A stretch of DNA of 6,305 bases from Thermoplasmata archaeon (GCA_021827885.1 JAKAUD010000023.1:1-6305); one strand, 5' to 3'; positions 1-6,060 are shown, counted from the first letter of the stretch. Notes: a model not told the origin generated them from the letters alone. Numbers and translations: made by a program.

Positions 1-5
1 TAGTC

Positions 6-28
6 TACATATTTTAGATGTATTTTTT
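6..28 (+). terminator. Weak hairpin plus T6 tract, possible end of an upstream unit
   Basis: TACAT (6-10) can pair with ATGTA (18-22) across a 7-nt loop, and six T residues follow directly (23-28). The stem is only five A/T-rich pairs. In archaea the T tract alone can terminate transcription. It would serve a gene lying left of the window, and the TAG at 1-3 could even be that gene's stop codon, but this cannot be tested here. Confidence 0.35.
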
Positions 29-80
29 CCCAGGGCTTTGGAGGGCCCACTTGAAGAGACATAGTTCATCAGGATTCAGA

Positions 81-121
81 GTATTCCCTTAAGACATTAA
101 TCAAATCCCGACCGGTCCATT
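81..121 (+). repeat. 41-bp direct repeat, copy A
   Basis: This copy matches copy C (6163-6203) at 33 of 41 positions without gaps and copy B (1194-1234) at 35 of 41. The best conserved part is the right half, TCAAATCCCGACCGGTCCAT, plus GTATTCCCTTAA at the left end, which is shared exactly with copy C. GTCCATT (115-121) can pair with AATGGAC (137-143), so the right end may form a 7-bp hairpin with a 15-nt loop. It lies 81 bp before the start of the 278-aa gene. Possible roles are a cassette or attachment border, a tRNA 3'-end relic, or a conserved upstream element. Confidence 0.7.
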
Positions 122-166
122 GCCTAAAGTCATTTGAATGGACTGAAGAATATGCTCTATGAGTTC

Positions 167-182
167 GAGAAAGTATAATAAA
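167..182 (+). promoter_or_regulatory. Archaeal promoter (BRE + TATA) for the 278-aa gene
   Basis: A purine-rich BRE-like run (GAGAAAG, 167-173) is followed directly by TATAATAAA (174-182). The TATA centre is about 26 bp before the ATG at 203, so transcription should start at or next to the start codon. There is no Shine-Dalgarno before the ATG, which agrees with leaderless translation. Confidence 0.7.
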
Positions 183-202
183 AGAGACGAATATTAGTTT
201 CT

Positions 203-1039
203 ATGCAGTTACAGAGATATCAATTATGGTGCATTAAAAAGCTCACTGCTAGCAAGAGCGACTATATAGTCAAGTTCAATGGAAGGGAAAACATTCAGAG
301 TCCGGTCATTTTCGCCTCACCGCTAATAATTTCAAATGCTACTTTAGCATCTCAATACCTATCCCTTACTTACCTACCTAGACACAGGTATGATTTTGAC
401 TCTAACAATTACAAACTCCTCGATAACGAAGGAAATGAAATTATCACTCAGAATCCTGATGATTTTCTTAGAGTTTGGCCAGCGTTTGGAAAATCTGGTG
501 GTGGAATCGAAGTATTAGTGGAATTGAATAACTCTGAAGTAACACCATTATCAGATAATATTTTACTTGATGGCGGCTCATTTGATCGTTTCCATCAGGA
601 TGCTATTTTCCCAATGACGATGCAAATTCTAATGTCGATTGTTGGTGGAACTAGAGGTATTTTCGAAAACGAGACTGGTATCGGTTCCGTTAGGAATGGC
701 CTACCAATTTTCAAATGGCAACGAAATCAGGACAACTTTACAATTTCAGTCGGATATAAAGAAACTCCAGATGGAATGACCTTACACATTTGGGGAACAA
801 AATGGAGAGATTTTGATTCATTTAGGTGCTTATGTTGCCTCTTGCAAAGTGAATTTCAAGCTTTTCAAATCGGACGAAATGAACTTGAAGAGAGATTTAA
901 TAACGTAAAAGACCCTTATTTTGTTGAATTCTCTAACAAAATTAAGGATGTTGTTAAAGGTTTACAAAAATGTAAAGCCCCGGAACACGCGTTCATGAGA
1001 TGCTTCGAACCACTAGAGTCTATAGTTAGACTTCCCTGA
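203..1039 (+). CDS. Unrecognised 278-aa protein
   Basis: I do not recognise this protein family. The ATG is supported by the TATA box 26 bp upstream, which makes a leaderless start likely. The protein looks soluble: there is no signal peptide, and the only hydrophobic stretch (about 135-150, around FPMTMQILMSIVGG) is too short and polar for a clear membrane helix. Visible points are a Gly-rich segment with acidic surroundings (97-128, including KSGGG and LLDGGSFD), a tryptophan-rich segment GMTLHIWGTKWRDFDSF (191-207), and six cysteines of which C209, C211 and C212 are clustered. The C-terminal third (about 215-258) is predominantly helical in character. It is a single-gene unit between repeats A and B and is followed by a hairpin. 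Its place beside an Argonaute operon and a HEPN-type gene makes an uncharacterised defence or mobile-element role possible, but nothing in the sequence proves this. Confidence 0.8.
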   Translation: MQLQRYQLWCIKKLTASKSDYIVKFNGRENIQSPVIFASPLIISNATLASQYLSLTYLPRHRYDFDSNNYKLLDNEGNEIITQNPDDFLRVWPAFGKSGGGIEVLVELNNSEVTPLSDNILLDGGSFDRFHQDAIFPMTMQILMSIVGGTRGIFENETGIGSVRNGLPIFKWQRNQDNFTISVGYKETPDGMTLHIWGTKWRDFDSFRCLCCLLQSEFQAFQIGRNELEERFNNVKDPYFVEFSNKIKDVVKGLQKCKAPEHAFMRCFEPLESIVRLP

Positions 1040-1052
1040 CCTATCTCTAATT

Positions 1053-1080
1053 CGCTCTTATTTTCTCCTCAATAAAAGCG
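1053..1080 (+). terminator. Hairpin with pyrimidine-rich loop downstream of the 278-aa gene
   Basis: CGCTCTTATT (1053-1062) pairs with AATAAAAGCG (1071-1080) except for one C/A mismatch, around the 8-nt loop TTCTCCTC. It starts 13 bp after the TGA of the 278-aa gene. No T tract follows the stem, but the left arm and loop are T/C-rich, as archaeal termination regions often are. Confidence 0.4.
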
Positions 1081-1193
1081 TGTAGAAACCGCCAAACTCA
1101 CTTGATACTGCTTATGTGGGATTTCTATTCGGCTACAAGGGAAGAAATCTGCAGAGTCATTGTCTATAATTAGATCTCTCAAGGATCGCTCTT

Positions 1194-1234
1194 GTACTTG
1201 CTTAAAACTTTAATCAAATCCCGACCGCTCCATT
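1194..1234 (+). repeat. 41-bp direct repeat, copy B
   Basis: This copy matches copy A at 35 of 41 positions and copy C at 30 of 41, without gaps. The segment TTTAATCAAATCCCGACCG is almost identical to copy A, and the final CCGGTCC is CCGCTCC here. It lies between the 278-aa gene and the decayed gene, in the same orientation as A and C. Unlike copy A it has no complementary arm immediately to its right. Confidence 0.65.
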
Positions 1235-1260
1235 ATGACCTTTTTAGACAATCAATAACA

Positions 1261-1269
1261 TTATTTAAA
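1261..1269 (+). promoter_or_regulatory. TATA-like box before the decayed gene
   Basis: TTATTTAAA is centred at 1265 and predicts a transcript start near 1291. No ATG, GTG or TTG in the coding frame lies at that point, so if this was the promoter of the decayed gene the original start codon has been lost. No purine-rich BRE is obvious. Confidence 0.3.
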
Positions 1270-1360
1270 GTTTCACTAAGCATCTCTTCAATTCTCTAGA
1301 AGTATTGCTTCTTTCAATTCCACCATACCTACCAAAAGGAAGAGCCTCCGTGAAATAGAT

Positions 1361-1930
1361 GTGATAAACCAGACTGATACGGTTTCCAAGATAGCAAAAT
1401 GCAAAGACGGATCAGTATCTCAGGTGAATGATTACTACGATTTCCAAAGGAATTGTTTCTATTTGGTACGAACGCATCGAGACTCCGACAAGGTAAAAAT
1501 TTCAATCATTCACGGGTCCTTCTTCGAGACAATACCAAAAGAGACTCTCTTTTACCAGATGTCTCTCAACGCTTTACACGGAAACCTGTCCAATAAGAAT
1601 GTGAGTTTATAGACTGAGGCAGTGATGGAAGTGGAAAAAGCGTTATCTTACATGACGGATCAGACAGAAATCGCCTCATCTCAAGAGATAGATAAGGCAT
1701 CGGTTAAGCTGCGCTTGAGAATTATGGCATAAGTCCATTCAGAGGGCAATCCTCACGGTAATAACTATGATATCCCTGAAGGAACGCTTATTCTAATCCT
1801 ACCACAATCTCTGTTCAGTTCCGAGTTTAGAGATAGTATTCTAGCGACGAATCGCGGTATAGACGTTATAGAGATACACAACAAAAGAAATGGAACTCAC
1901 TACGTATTTTCTTTTCATCCAAAAGCCTGA
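1361..1930 (+). pseudogene. Decayed gene, one frame interrupted by TAG and TAA
   Basis: One reading frame runs from 1280 to the TGA at 1928-1930 with only two internal stops: TAG at 1610-1612 and TAA at 1730-1732. An unselected AT-rich stretch of about 215 codons should hold many more stops, so this looks like a former protein of about 190-215 residues with two nonsense mutations. The only usable first codon is GTG 1361, which has neither a Shine-Dalgarno nor a TATA box at the right distance. The three pieces are about 83 residues (from GTG, including KCKDGSVSQVNDYYDFQRN), 39 residues (with an acidic segment around MEVEKALSYMTDQTE), and 65 residues (ending IDVIEIHNKRNGTHYVFSFH). I recognise no family. 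The alternative of three separate small genes is weaker, because all share one frame and lack start signals. It lies just upstream of the Argonaute operon and may be a relic of an earlier cassette gene. Confidence 0.5.
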
Positions 1931-2200
1931 AAAAAGATATAGAACACAAGAGCTTCGGCTCAAAATCACCCAGACTTTCACCACCCCTCTTTGAGCCTTC
2001 GCCTTCAATCAAAATTCACCCCTAATCCCTTTGTTTATTTCCACCTTGCACTATTCTTAGAAGGGCTCTTCATTCGCCATTCTCATTCAGGGGAGGGGCT
2101 TAAGGGGATGTTTGCCCGCACAATCTCGCTGAATTCAATGCGAGGTAGGATGAGGGGGAACTGTAACATCTATTTAGCTGTTGAGTAGTTTCAAGATTCT
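1931..2200. other. Non-coding stretch with C-rich and G-rich blocks
   Basis: No convincing gene is present. A frame open from a TTG at 1991 to 2188 lacks start signals and gives a low-complexity product. The left part of the top strand is C-rich (CACCC, CACCCC, TAATCCC) and the right part is G-rich (CAGGGGAGGGG, AAGGGGATG, ATGAGGGGG). The two parts form imperfect inverted repeats. Base use is unlike the flanking genes. GAGC-TTCG-GCTC at 1950-1961 can form a 4-bp hairpin with a stable TTCG tetraloop about 20 bp after the decayed gene. Confidence 0.45.
2015..2160. repeat. MITE-like imperfect inverted repeat pair
   Basis: TTCACCCCTAATCC (2015-2028) matches the reverse complement of GGATGAGGGGGAA (2148-2160) at 12 of 14 positions with one gap, so the pair brackets about 146 bp. 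A second, looser pair combines CACCCCTCTTTGAGCC (1982-1997) with GGCTTAAGGGGATG (2097-2110). No target-site duplication is clear and there is no transposase, so the assignment to a small non-autonomous element is tentative. Confidence 0.35.
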
Positions 2201-2219
2201 GGAAGGAAAGGACTATATA
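2201..2219 (+). promoter_or_regulatory. Archaeal promoter (BRE + TATA) of the Argonaute operon
   Basis: A long purine run (2201-2212, GGAAGGAAAGGA) serves as a strong BRE-like element and is followed by TATATA (2214-2219). The TATA centre is 26-27 bp before the ATG at 2243, which predicts a leaderless operon transcript. No Shine-Dalgarno is present in front of that ATG. Confidence 0.75.
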
Positions 2220-2242
2220 CATTTAATTGTATATTATTCCGA

Positions 2243-3685
2243 ATGACCATTCATTCCATAGGGAAGACCAGGGAATCCCTAAACTGGTCATCTGAGAGCT
2301 ATAAAGAGGCTATAAGGGAATACCTCGACACAGAGGGGTACTCTCAAATCTCAGACTCTTTCATTGAGGGAGATCTAGCAGACATGGTCTTCATTAATCC
2401 TTCTCTAGCGGTAGGTGAGAAAACACTGGTCGAATCAAAGGCGACTTCAATCAGTGCTTCCGATGAAAAGCTTGCCTTAGAAGTTGTGAAATATCTGGTT
2501 CAATGGCTAAAATTAGATCCACAGGACAGATTCAAATTCTTCATTTTTGCTAAAGGTATCATTAAGAAAGTCGATTTCAAGAAGTTCTACAGCTCAGATT
2601 GCAGTAAGAAATCTGTTCAGAGTCTCGTAGATAGGGTCAAGGACAAACTTGATGAGAATGGTCAGGCAATTTTAGAAGCAGCAGATTTCAAGGACGTTTT
2701 CAACTTCTTTCGAAAAATAGAGATCTGGGAGGCAAGTTATGAAGTCCTAAAAGCTGCTGCAGCAAGTAAGAGGAAGTATAGCAAACTTTCCCTAGAAGGA
2801 TATGCCAAAAACCTCATCACTGAGGTCACGAGGAGAGGACAACCGATACAGAAGAAAACTACACTAGTATCCAATCTCGTCGAACTGACTCCTCCGACGG
2901 TGTATTATGGGATTAGGTTGAAGTACAGCGATCCTAAGAGTATCTACAGACATTATAACGAAATGGGAAAGCAAATTCCGCCGTTTCTAATTGGAAAAGA
3001 TGAACTTGTCTATACCTTCGATGATTTGAAAGCAAACAATCCATTTGCAGACACTGCAAAAGGAGAACCTATTGAAATTGAACTTGACGATGCTGAAAAT
3101 AGACAATTCATAGTATGGCTCATAAACCAGCATCTCAGGAGATTGTTCTACTTGAAGGGCTTAAGAAGAGTTCCAGACTCTAATATATTCTTCTTTGAAC
3201 CGTTGAAGAACGAAATGGGAAAACTGGAGAAACGTGTATGCACAAATCAGCACGGCAAGGAAAAGGAGATCACAATACCTTACTACAAAGGAGAAGAGGG
3301 TCAGGAAAAGGCTTTGAATTTTGTATTTCATCACGCTGTAGAAGCCTCAGCAAAAATGTATTGGGATAGATGGTTCCTTGAGTTGAGGCCAAGGAAGGAG
3401 TATAGCTCGGATGGGATTCACTTGTATGAAGGGGATACGAAGTCAGCAATAGACAACAAGTTCCGTAATCCCATATTTAACAGATCTTCAAACAGATTAT
3501 CAAGCATAAGGTTCTGGCGATACTACCTCTTGGAGTCAGAATTCGACGGCGCTGAGAATGAGAAATGGTACAGGAATTTCAGTTTTGGTGAACTATGGGA
3601 AACAACCTTTGGTTGGAAACCGGAGACAACGCCATCTAATCAAGCATTACTAGAAGAATATGGTGAGGAGGAAGACGATGAATAA
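2243..3685 (+). CDS. PD-(D/E)XK nuclease-APAZ fusion, effector partner of short Argonaute
   Basis: Predicted effector subunit of a SPARDA-like defence complex. The N-terminal part (about 15-175) has the order of a restriction-type nuclease core: helix SSESYKEAIREYL (16-28), then D47 in GDLADMVFI, then the E64-x-K66 pair in TLVESKAT, then a long helix (about 73-90) and the strand FKFFIF (97-102). D47, E64 and K66 are the likely metal-binding and catalytic residues. The C-terminal part (about 205-455) looks like the APAZ domain, which in this family replaces the N-terminal domains of long Argonautes and binds the short Argonaute. Recognisable APAZ-like points are RRVPDSNIFFFEP (308-320) and the W377-x-L-x-L-x-P block followed by DG (390-391). 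The tail is strongly acidic (EEYGEEEDDE). The ATG is set by the TATA box. The gene overlaps the Argonaute gene by 8 bp. In known systems target recognition activates nonspecific DNA and RNA cleavage. The exact nuclease subfamily (DREN, Mrr or DUF4365 type) is not resolved. Confidence 0.85.
   Translation: MTIHSIGKTRESLNWSSESYKEAIREYLDTEGYSQISDSFIEGDLADMVFINPSLAVGEKTLVESKATSISASDEKLALEVVKYLVQWLKLDPQDRFKFFIFAKGIIKKVDFKKFYSSDCSKKSVQSLVDRVKDKLDENGQAILEAADFKDVFNFFRKIEIWEASYEVLKAAAASKRKYSKLSLEGYAKNLITEVTRRGQPIQKKTTLVSNLVELTPPTVYYGIRLKYSDPKSIYRHYNEMGKQIPPFLIGKDELVYTFDDLKANNPFADTAKGEPIEIELDDAENRQFIVWLINQHLRRLFYLKGLRRVPDSNIFFFEPLKNEMGKLEKRVCTNQHGKEKEITIPYYKGEEGQEKALNFVFHHAVEASAKMYWDRWFLELRPRKEYSSDGIHLYEGDTKSAIDNKFRNPIFNRSSNRLSSIRFWRYYLLESEFDGAENEKWYRNFSFGELWETTFGWKPETTPSNQALLEEYGEEEDDE
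3662..3671 (+). promoter_or_regulatory. Shine-Dalgarno that sets the Argonaute start
   Basis: GGTGAGGAGG ends six bases before ATG 3678 and is complementary to the 16S rRNA 3' end. It favours this ATG over the in-frame ATG at 3660, which lies upstream of the motif and has no such signal. The motif lies inside the last codons of the upstream gene, where it encodes part of the acidic tail. Confidence 0.8.
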
Positions 3686-5135
3686 CACTCTTATTAGAGA
3701 ACCTGACCTCTATTTTGGCGGTAGTAAGGCATCAATTGACCCCCGAATTGGGCTCATCAATTTTGGACCATATGGTCGTCTAGCGAGAGGTAAGGAAGAA
3801 AGCCTTGTGATCAAGGCAGGGATAATAGGCACCAGAAATGCTAAGAAACTTCTGGAAACGTGGGCTGAAAAGCTCGAAGTCAGAATTAGTGGCAAGGAAG
3901 ATCTAAATTCAAACAGGAGAGAAGTGGACTTTCCAGGAATAAATCTTGAAAGCCCTTTTAGATTTAAGATCGAATTTGATGATTCCTGTTTTCAACCCAT
4001 TGACGAGAAGGAGATCAATTCACTTGGAGACATACCTAGAAGAAAAGATAGAGTGGTAAAGCTGAAAGAAATTTATGACCAAAGACTTTCAGACTTATCG
4101 ACTGTCACCGATCCAAACCCGGACATAGTTTATCTCCCTATTTCACCAAAAACATTGGAACTGTGTAAGGATCCTTATTCCAAGACAGACAAGATTCTCT
4201 ACCAAAGGAAGACGGATAAATTGCAGGATGAAATTCCTCTATTCAATTTCCACCACGCCATGAAAGTGTCTGCGTATAAGCATGGAGGCCTAGTTTCACA
4301 AATAATAAAACCTTCTACGCTTGGAGAAGGTAATACAGGTCAAGATTTAGCTACGATAGCATGGAATTTTGCTGTCGCTTCCTATTATAAAGCCACAGGG
4401 ATTCCCTGGAAGCTGTCTCAGTTGGACGATGAGACTTGTTATGTCGGGCTCTCATTTTACAAGGAAGTGAAGGATGGGCGGTCAAATCTCCGATGTTCTA
4501 TGGCGCATGTTTATCTTAGAACCGGGGAGAGCCAAGTCATTAGAGGTAGACCATTTAAGTGGGACAGTGAAAACAGGGGTAGACCATATCTCACAAGTCC
4601 TGAACTGGCCAGCGAGATCATTACGGACGTGATATCGCTTTATAGGAGACAACGCAATAACAAAGACCCTAAACGTGTGGTAATCCATAAGTCATCACCA
4701 TTTCACAACGAAGAAATCGAAGGCTTTAACGAAGCGTTAGCCAACATCGAGACGGTGGATTATGTGCATATCAATGAACACTCTGGAATAAGACTCTTTC
4801 CCAAAGGGGAGGCGTATCCTCCTATAAGAGGGACCTTTGTTTATTCTGGAAATGAATCAGTCTTGTACACAACAGGATATGTTCCACTGTTGGATACTTA
4901 TCATGGTAGTTCAATTCCTTCCCCTCTATTCCTTAGAGTTTTCAGAATAGATTCCTCACCTGAACAGATTGGGAAAGACATAATGGCGCTAACTAAACTA
5001 GATTGGAATAATGCCGATTTTAACACAAGAGTTCCGGTTACTATTTCAGTAGCCAGGAAAGTGGGGTATATACTTTCTGAGTCAAGTCTTCAAGATCTCG
5101 ATGACTTCCCAACGAGTTATCGGTACTATATGTAA
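3678..5135 (+). CDS. Short prokaryotic Argonaute (MID-PIWI), catalytically inactive
   Basis: A 485-aa short pAgo, the guide-binding and target-sensing subunit of the complex with the upstream APAZ-nuclease. The MID part (about 10-225) opens with GLINFGPYG (25-33). It contains FHHAMKVSAYKHGG followed by SQIIKPSTL (together about 191-215), the segment typical for binding the guide 5' end, with K196, Q208 and K211 as likely contacts. The PIWI part (about 222-485) contains QDLATIAWNF, GIPWKL, YVGLSFYKE (255-263), VVIHKSSPF (334-342) and RVPVTISVARKVG (451-463), all of which resemble other short pAgos. The first catalytic Asp of active PIWI domains is replaced by Ser259 in GLSF, and HKS stands where slicers carry an acidic residue, so no slicing is expected. 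The protein ends in an aromatic YRYYM tail, as is common in Argonautes. There is no PAZ or N domain; APAZ supplies that part. The gene follows its partner with an 8-bp overlap and is probably translationally coupled. Confidence 0.92.
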   Translation: MNNTLIREPDLYFGGSKASIDPRIGLINFGPYGRLARGKEESLVIKAGIIGTRNAKKLLETWAEKLEVRISGKEDLNSNRREVDFPGINLESPFRFKIEFDDSCFQPIDEKEINSLGDIPRRKDRVVKLKEIYDQRLSDLSTVTDPNPDIVYLPISPKTLELCKDPYSKTDKILYQRKTDKLQDEIPLFNFHHAMKVSAYKHGGLVSQIIKPSTLGEGNTGQDLATIAWNFAVASYYKATGIPWKLSQLDDETCYVGLSFYKEVKDGRSNLRCSMAHVYLRTGESQVIRGRPFKWDSENRGRPYLTSPELASEIITDVISLYRRQRNNKDPKRVVIHKSSPFHNEEIEGFNEALANIETVDYVHINEHSGIRLFPKGEAYPPIRGTFVYSGNESVLYTTGYVPLLDTYHGSSIPSPLFLRVFRIDSSPEQIGKDIMALTKLDWNNADFNTRVPVTISVARKVGYILSESSLQDLDDFPTSYRYYM

Positions 5136-5183
5136 TATCTGGCAAATAATGTTGACATTTTTGCGTACAATTCATTATTGAGC

Positions 5184-5193
5184 ATATTTAAAT
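5184..5193 (+). promoter_or_regulatory. Archaeal TATA box for the CBS-HEPN gene
   Basis: ATATTTAAAT has its TTTAAA core centred 26-27 bp before ATG 5216, so the transcript is expected to start at or next to the start codon. The preceding bases (TTGAGC) are a poor BRE. The gene can therefore be expressed apart from the Argonaute operon, which ends only 80 bp before. The short spacer also has a weak T5 tract (5158-5162) that could stop operon transcripts. Confidence 0.7.
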
Positions 5194-5215
5194 CTGAACA
5201 GATATTCCTAAATGA

Positions 5216-6025
5216 ATGGACCAGCTTAAACCAAATTACGATCGGACAATTTTCCAAATTGACAAAGTGTTTAACGTAAAGGACATAATGACACGAACCA
5301 GAGATTTAACATATGCACACGATATAGACCAAGCGAGATATTTCTCAAATACATTCGATTACGACGTAGTCCCTATAGGAGAAGCAGGTAACTTACATAG
5401 CTATTATGACCGAGATACTGACAGTGTGAAGGATATAAAGAAAGAAGAGCTTCTCGCAGGGGATAGCGGAATCGCTGCTTTACTATCCTACTTAGAAAAA
5501 AATGGATTTTACTTTATTTTGGAATATAACAATATTGTAGGTTTCGTTAATAGGTCTGACTTGAATAAGTTGCTTTCTTTCCTTCCCGTTTACGCAACGT
5601 CACTATATACGGAATCTGCAATGCGCACTTATTTTAGACGCACGCAGCCTAAATCGCAGGATTACAAAATATTTCTATCAGGGCAGTTTGCACAAATTTC
5701 CAAAGTAATTGACAATAATGGATTAAACAATAACTTCAACTTTCAAAATTTGGATGATAAGTTTAATGAAGCGAGGGAGAAAGGATTCTACACAGATATA
5801 TATGATGAATTGGAGTTTTGGCAGGAGTTAGCCTTGTATTATTTTCTAAAAGGAAGGCTCTCCAGCCAGAATGATTGGGATAAGGTGAAGAATTACAAGG
5901 AAATTCGGAACAGAACTATGCACATGAAAGACCAATTATCCTACTCCAACGCTAAGGACAATTTGAGTCAGCTTTTAATGTTTTTACAAGAATGCACCAA
6001 TATAATTCGAGAAGTATTTGCTTAA
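5216..6025 (+). CDS. CBS-like domain pair fused to a HEPN-type ribonuclease domain
   Basis: A 269-aa soluble protein. The N-terminal half resembles a tandem CBS (Bateman) module. The first unit (about 20-65) starts with VKDIMTRTRDLTYAHDIDQA, and the second (about 78-122) ends with IVGFVNRSDLNKLL, the classic closing segment of CBS repeats. Such pairs usually bind adenosine-type nucleotides. The C-terminal half (about 140-269) is helical and carries YKEIRNRTMHMK (227-238). Within it, R231, N232 and H236 form the R-N-x3-H (Rx4H) motif of HEPN ribonucleases, and helices follow that suit dimerisation. Prediction: a nucleotide-controlled RNase, a typical abortive-infection or toxin architecture. 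No antitoxin-like partner (for example an MNT nucleotidyltransferase) is next to it, so control may come from the CBS part. The ATG is set by the TATA box; an ATG four bases upstream in another frame hits a stop after five codons. A hairpin terminator follows. The CBS call is less secure than the HEPN motif. Confidence 0.75.
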   Translation: MDQLKPNYDRTIFQIDKVFNVKDIMTRTRDLTYAHDIDQARYFSNTFDYDVVPIGEAGNLHSYYDRDTDSVKDIKKEELLAGDSGIAALLSYLEKNGFYFILEYNNIVGFVNRSDLNKLLSFLPVYATSLYTESAMRTYFRRTQPKSQDYKIFLSGQFAQISKVIDNNGLNNNFNFQNLDDKFNEAREKGFYTDIYDELEFWQELALYYFLKGRLSSQNDWDKVKNYKEIRNRTMHMKDQLSYSNAKDNLSQLLMFLQECTNIIREVFA

Positions 6026-6032
6026 AACATTA

Positions 6033-6060
6033 GAGGTTTTAGGAAAACCTCGAATATTTT
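6033..6060 (+). terminator. Hairpin terminator after the CBS-HEPN gene
   Basis: GAGGTTTT (6033-6040) and AAAACCTC (6044-6051) form a perfect 8-bp stem with a 3-nt loop, seven bases after the TAA. A short T run (6057-6060) follows. The bottom strand of the stem also offers T-rich sequence, so it could work for transcripts from both sides. Confidence 0.65.

Larger units (their letters stand above)
1081..1279. other. Intergenic region without a gene
   Basis: I find no credible coding frame here on either strand. The region contains repeat copy B and, to its left, TCTATAATTAG (1163-1173). A near-identical TCTATAATTTAG occurs left of copy C (6149-6160). The distance to the repeat differs between the two (about 31 versus 14 bp), so the pair is not a strictly conserved promoter. 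Confidence 0.5.

Noticed and set aside
1610..1732. Stop-codon readthrough (for example pyrrolysine at TAG) to make one protein from the interrupted frame
   Set aside because: The second stop is TAA, which pyrrolysine does not decode, and no start codon with signals exists. Decay is the simpler reading.
1991..2188. 65-codon open frame starting with TTG
   Set aside because: It covers the C-rich/G-rich inverted-repeat segment, has no promoter or ribosome site at the right distance, and its product shows no protein-like pattern.
3660..3677. Upstream ATG of the Argonaute (six extra residues MVRRKT)
   Set aside because: The Shine-Dalgarno at 3662-3671 lies after this ATG and is ideally spaced for ATG 3678.
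3710..3895. Minus-strand open frame inside the Argonaute gene
   Set aside because: It lies opposite well-conserved Argonaute MID sequence, has no start signals and is a shadow of the coding strand.
4482..4688. Minus-strand open frame inside the PIWI region
   Set aside because: It is fully antisense to conserved PIWI codons and has no signals of its own.
5144..5179. AATAATG and CATTATT inverted arms between the Argonaute and CBS-HEPN genes
   Set aside because: Seven A/T-rich pairs across a loop of more than 20 bases are expected by chance; this is not a convincing terminator or operator.
5215..5222. AATGGACC at the CBS-HEPN start, reverse complement of the repeat end GGTCCATT
   Set aside because: Only eight bases match and the neighbouring repeat bases do not, so chance is sufficient.
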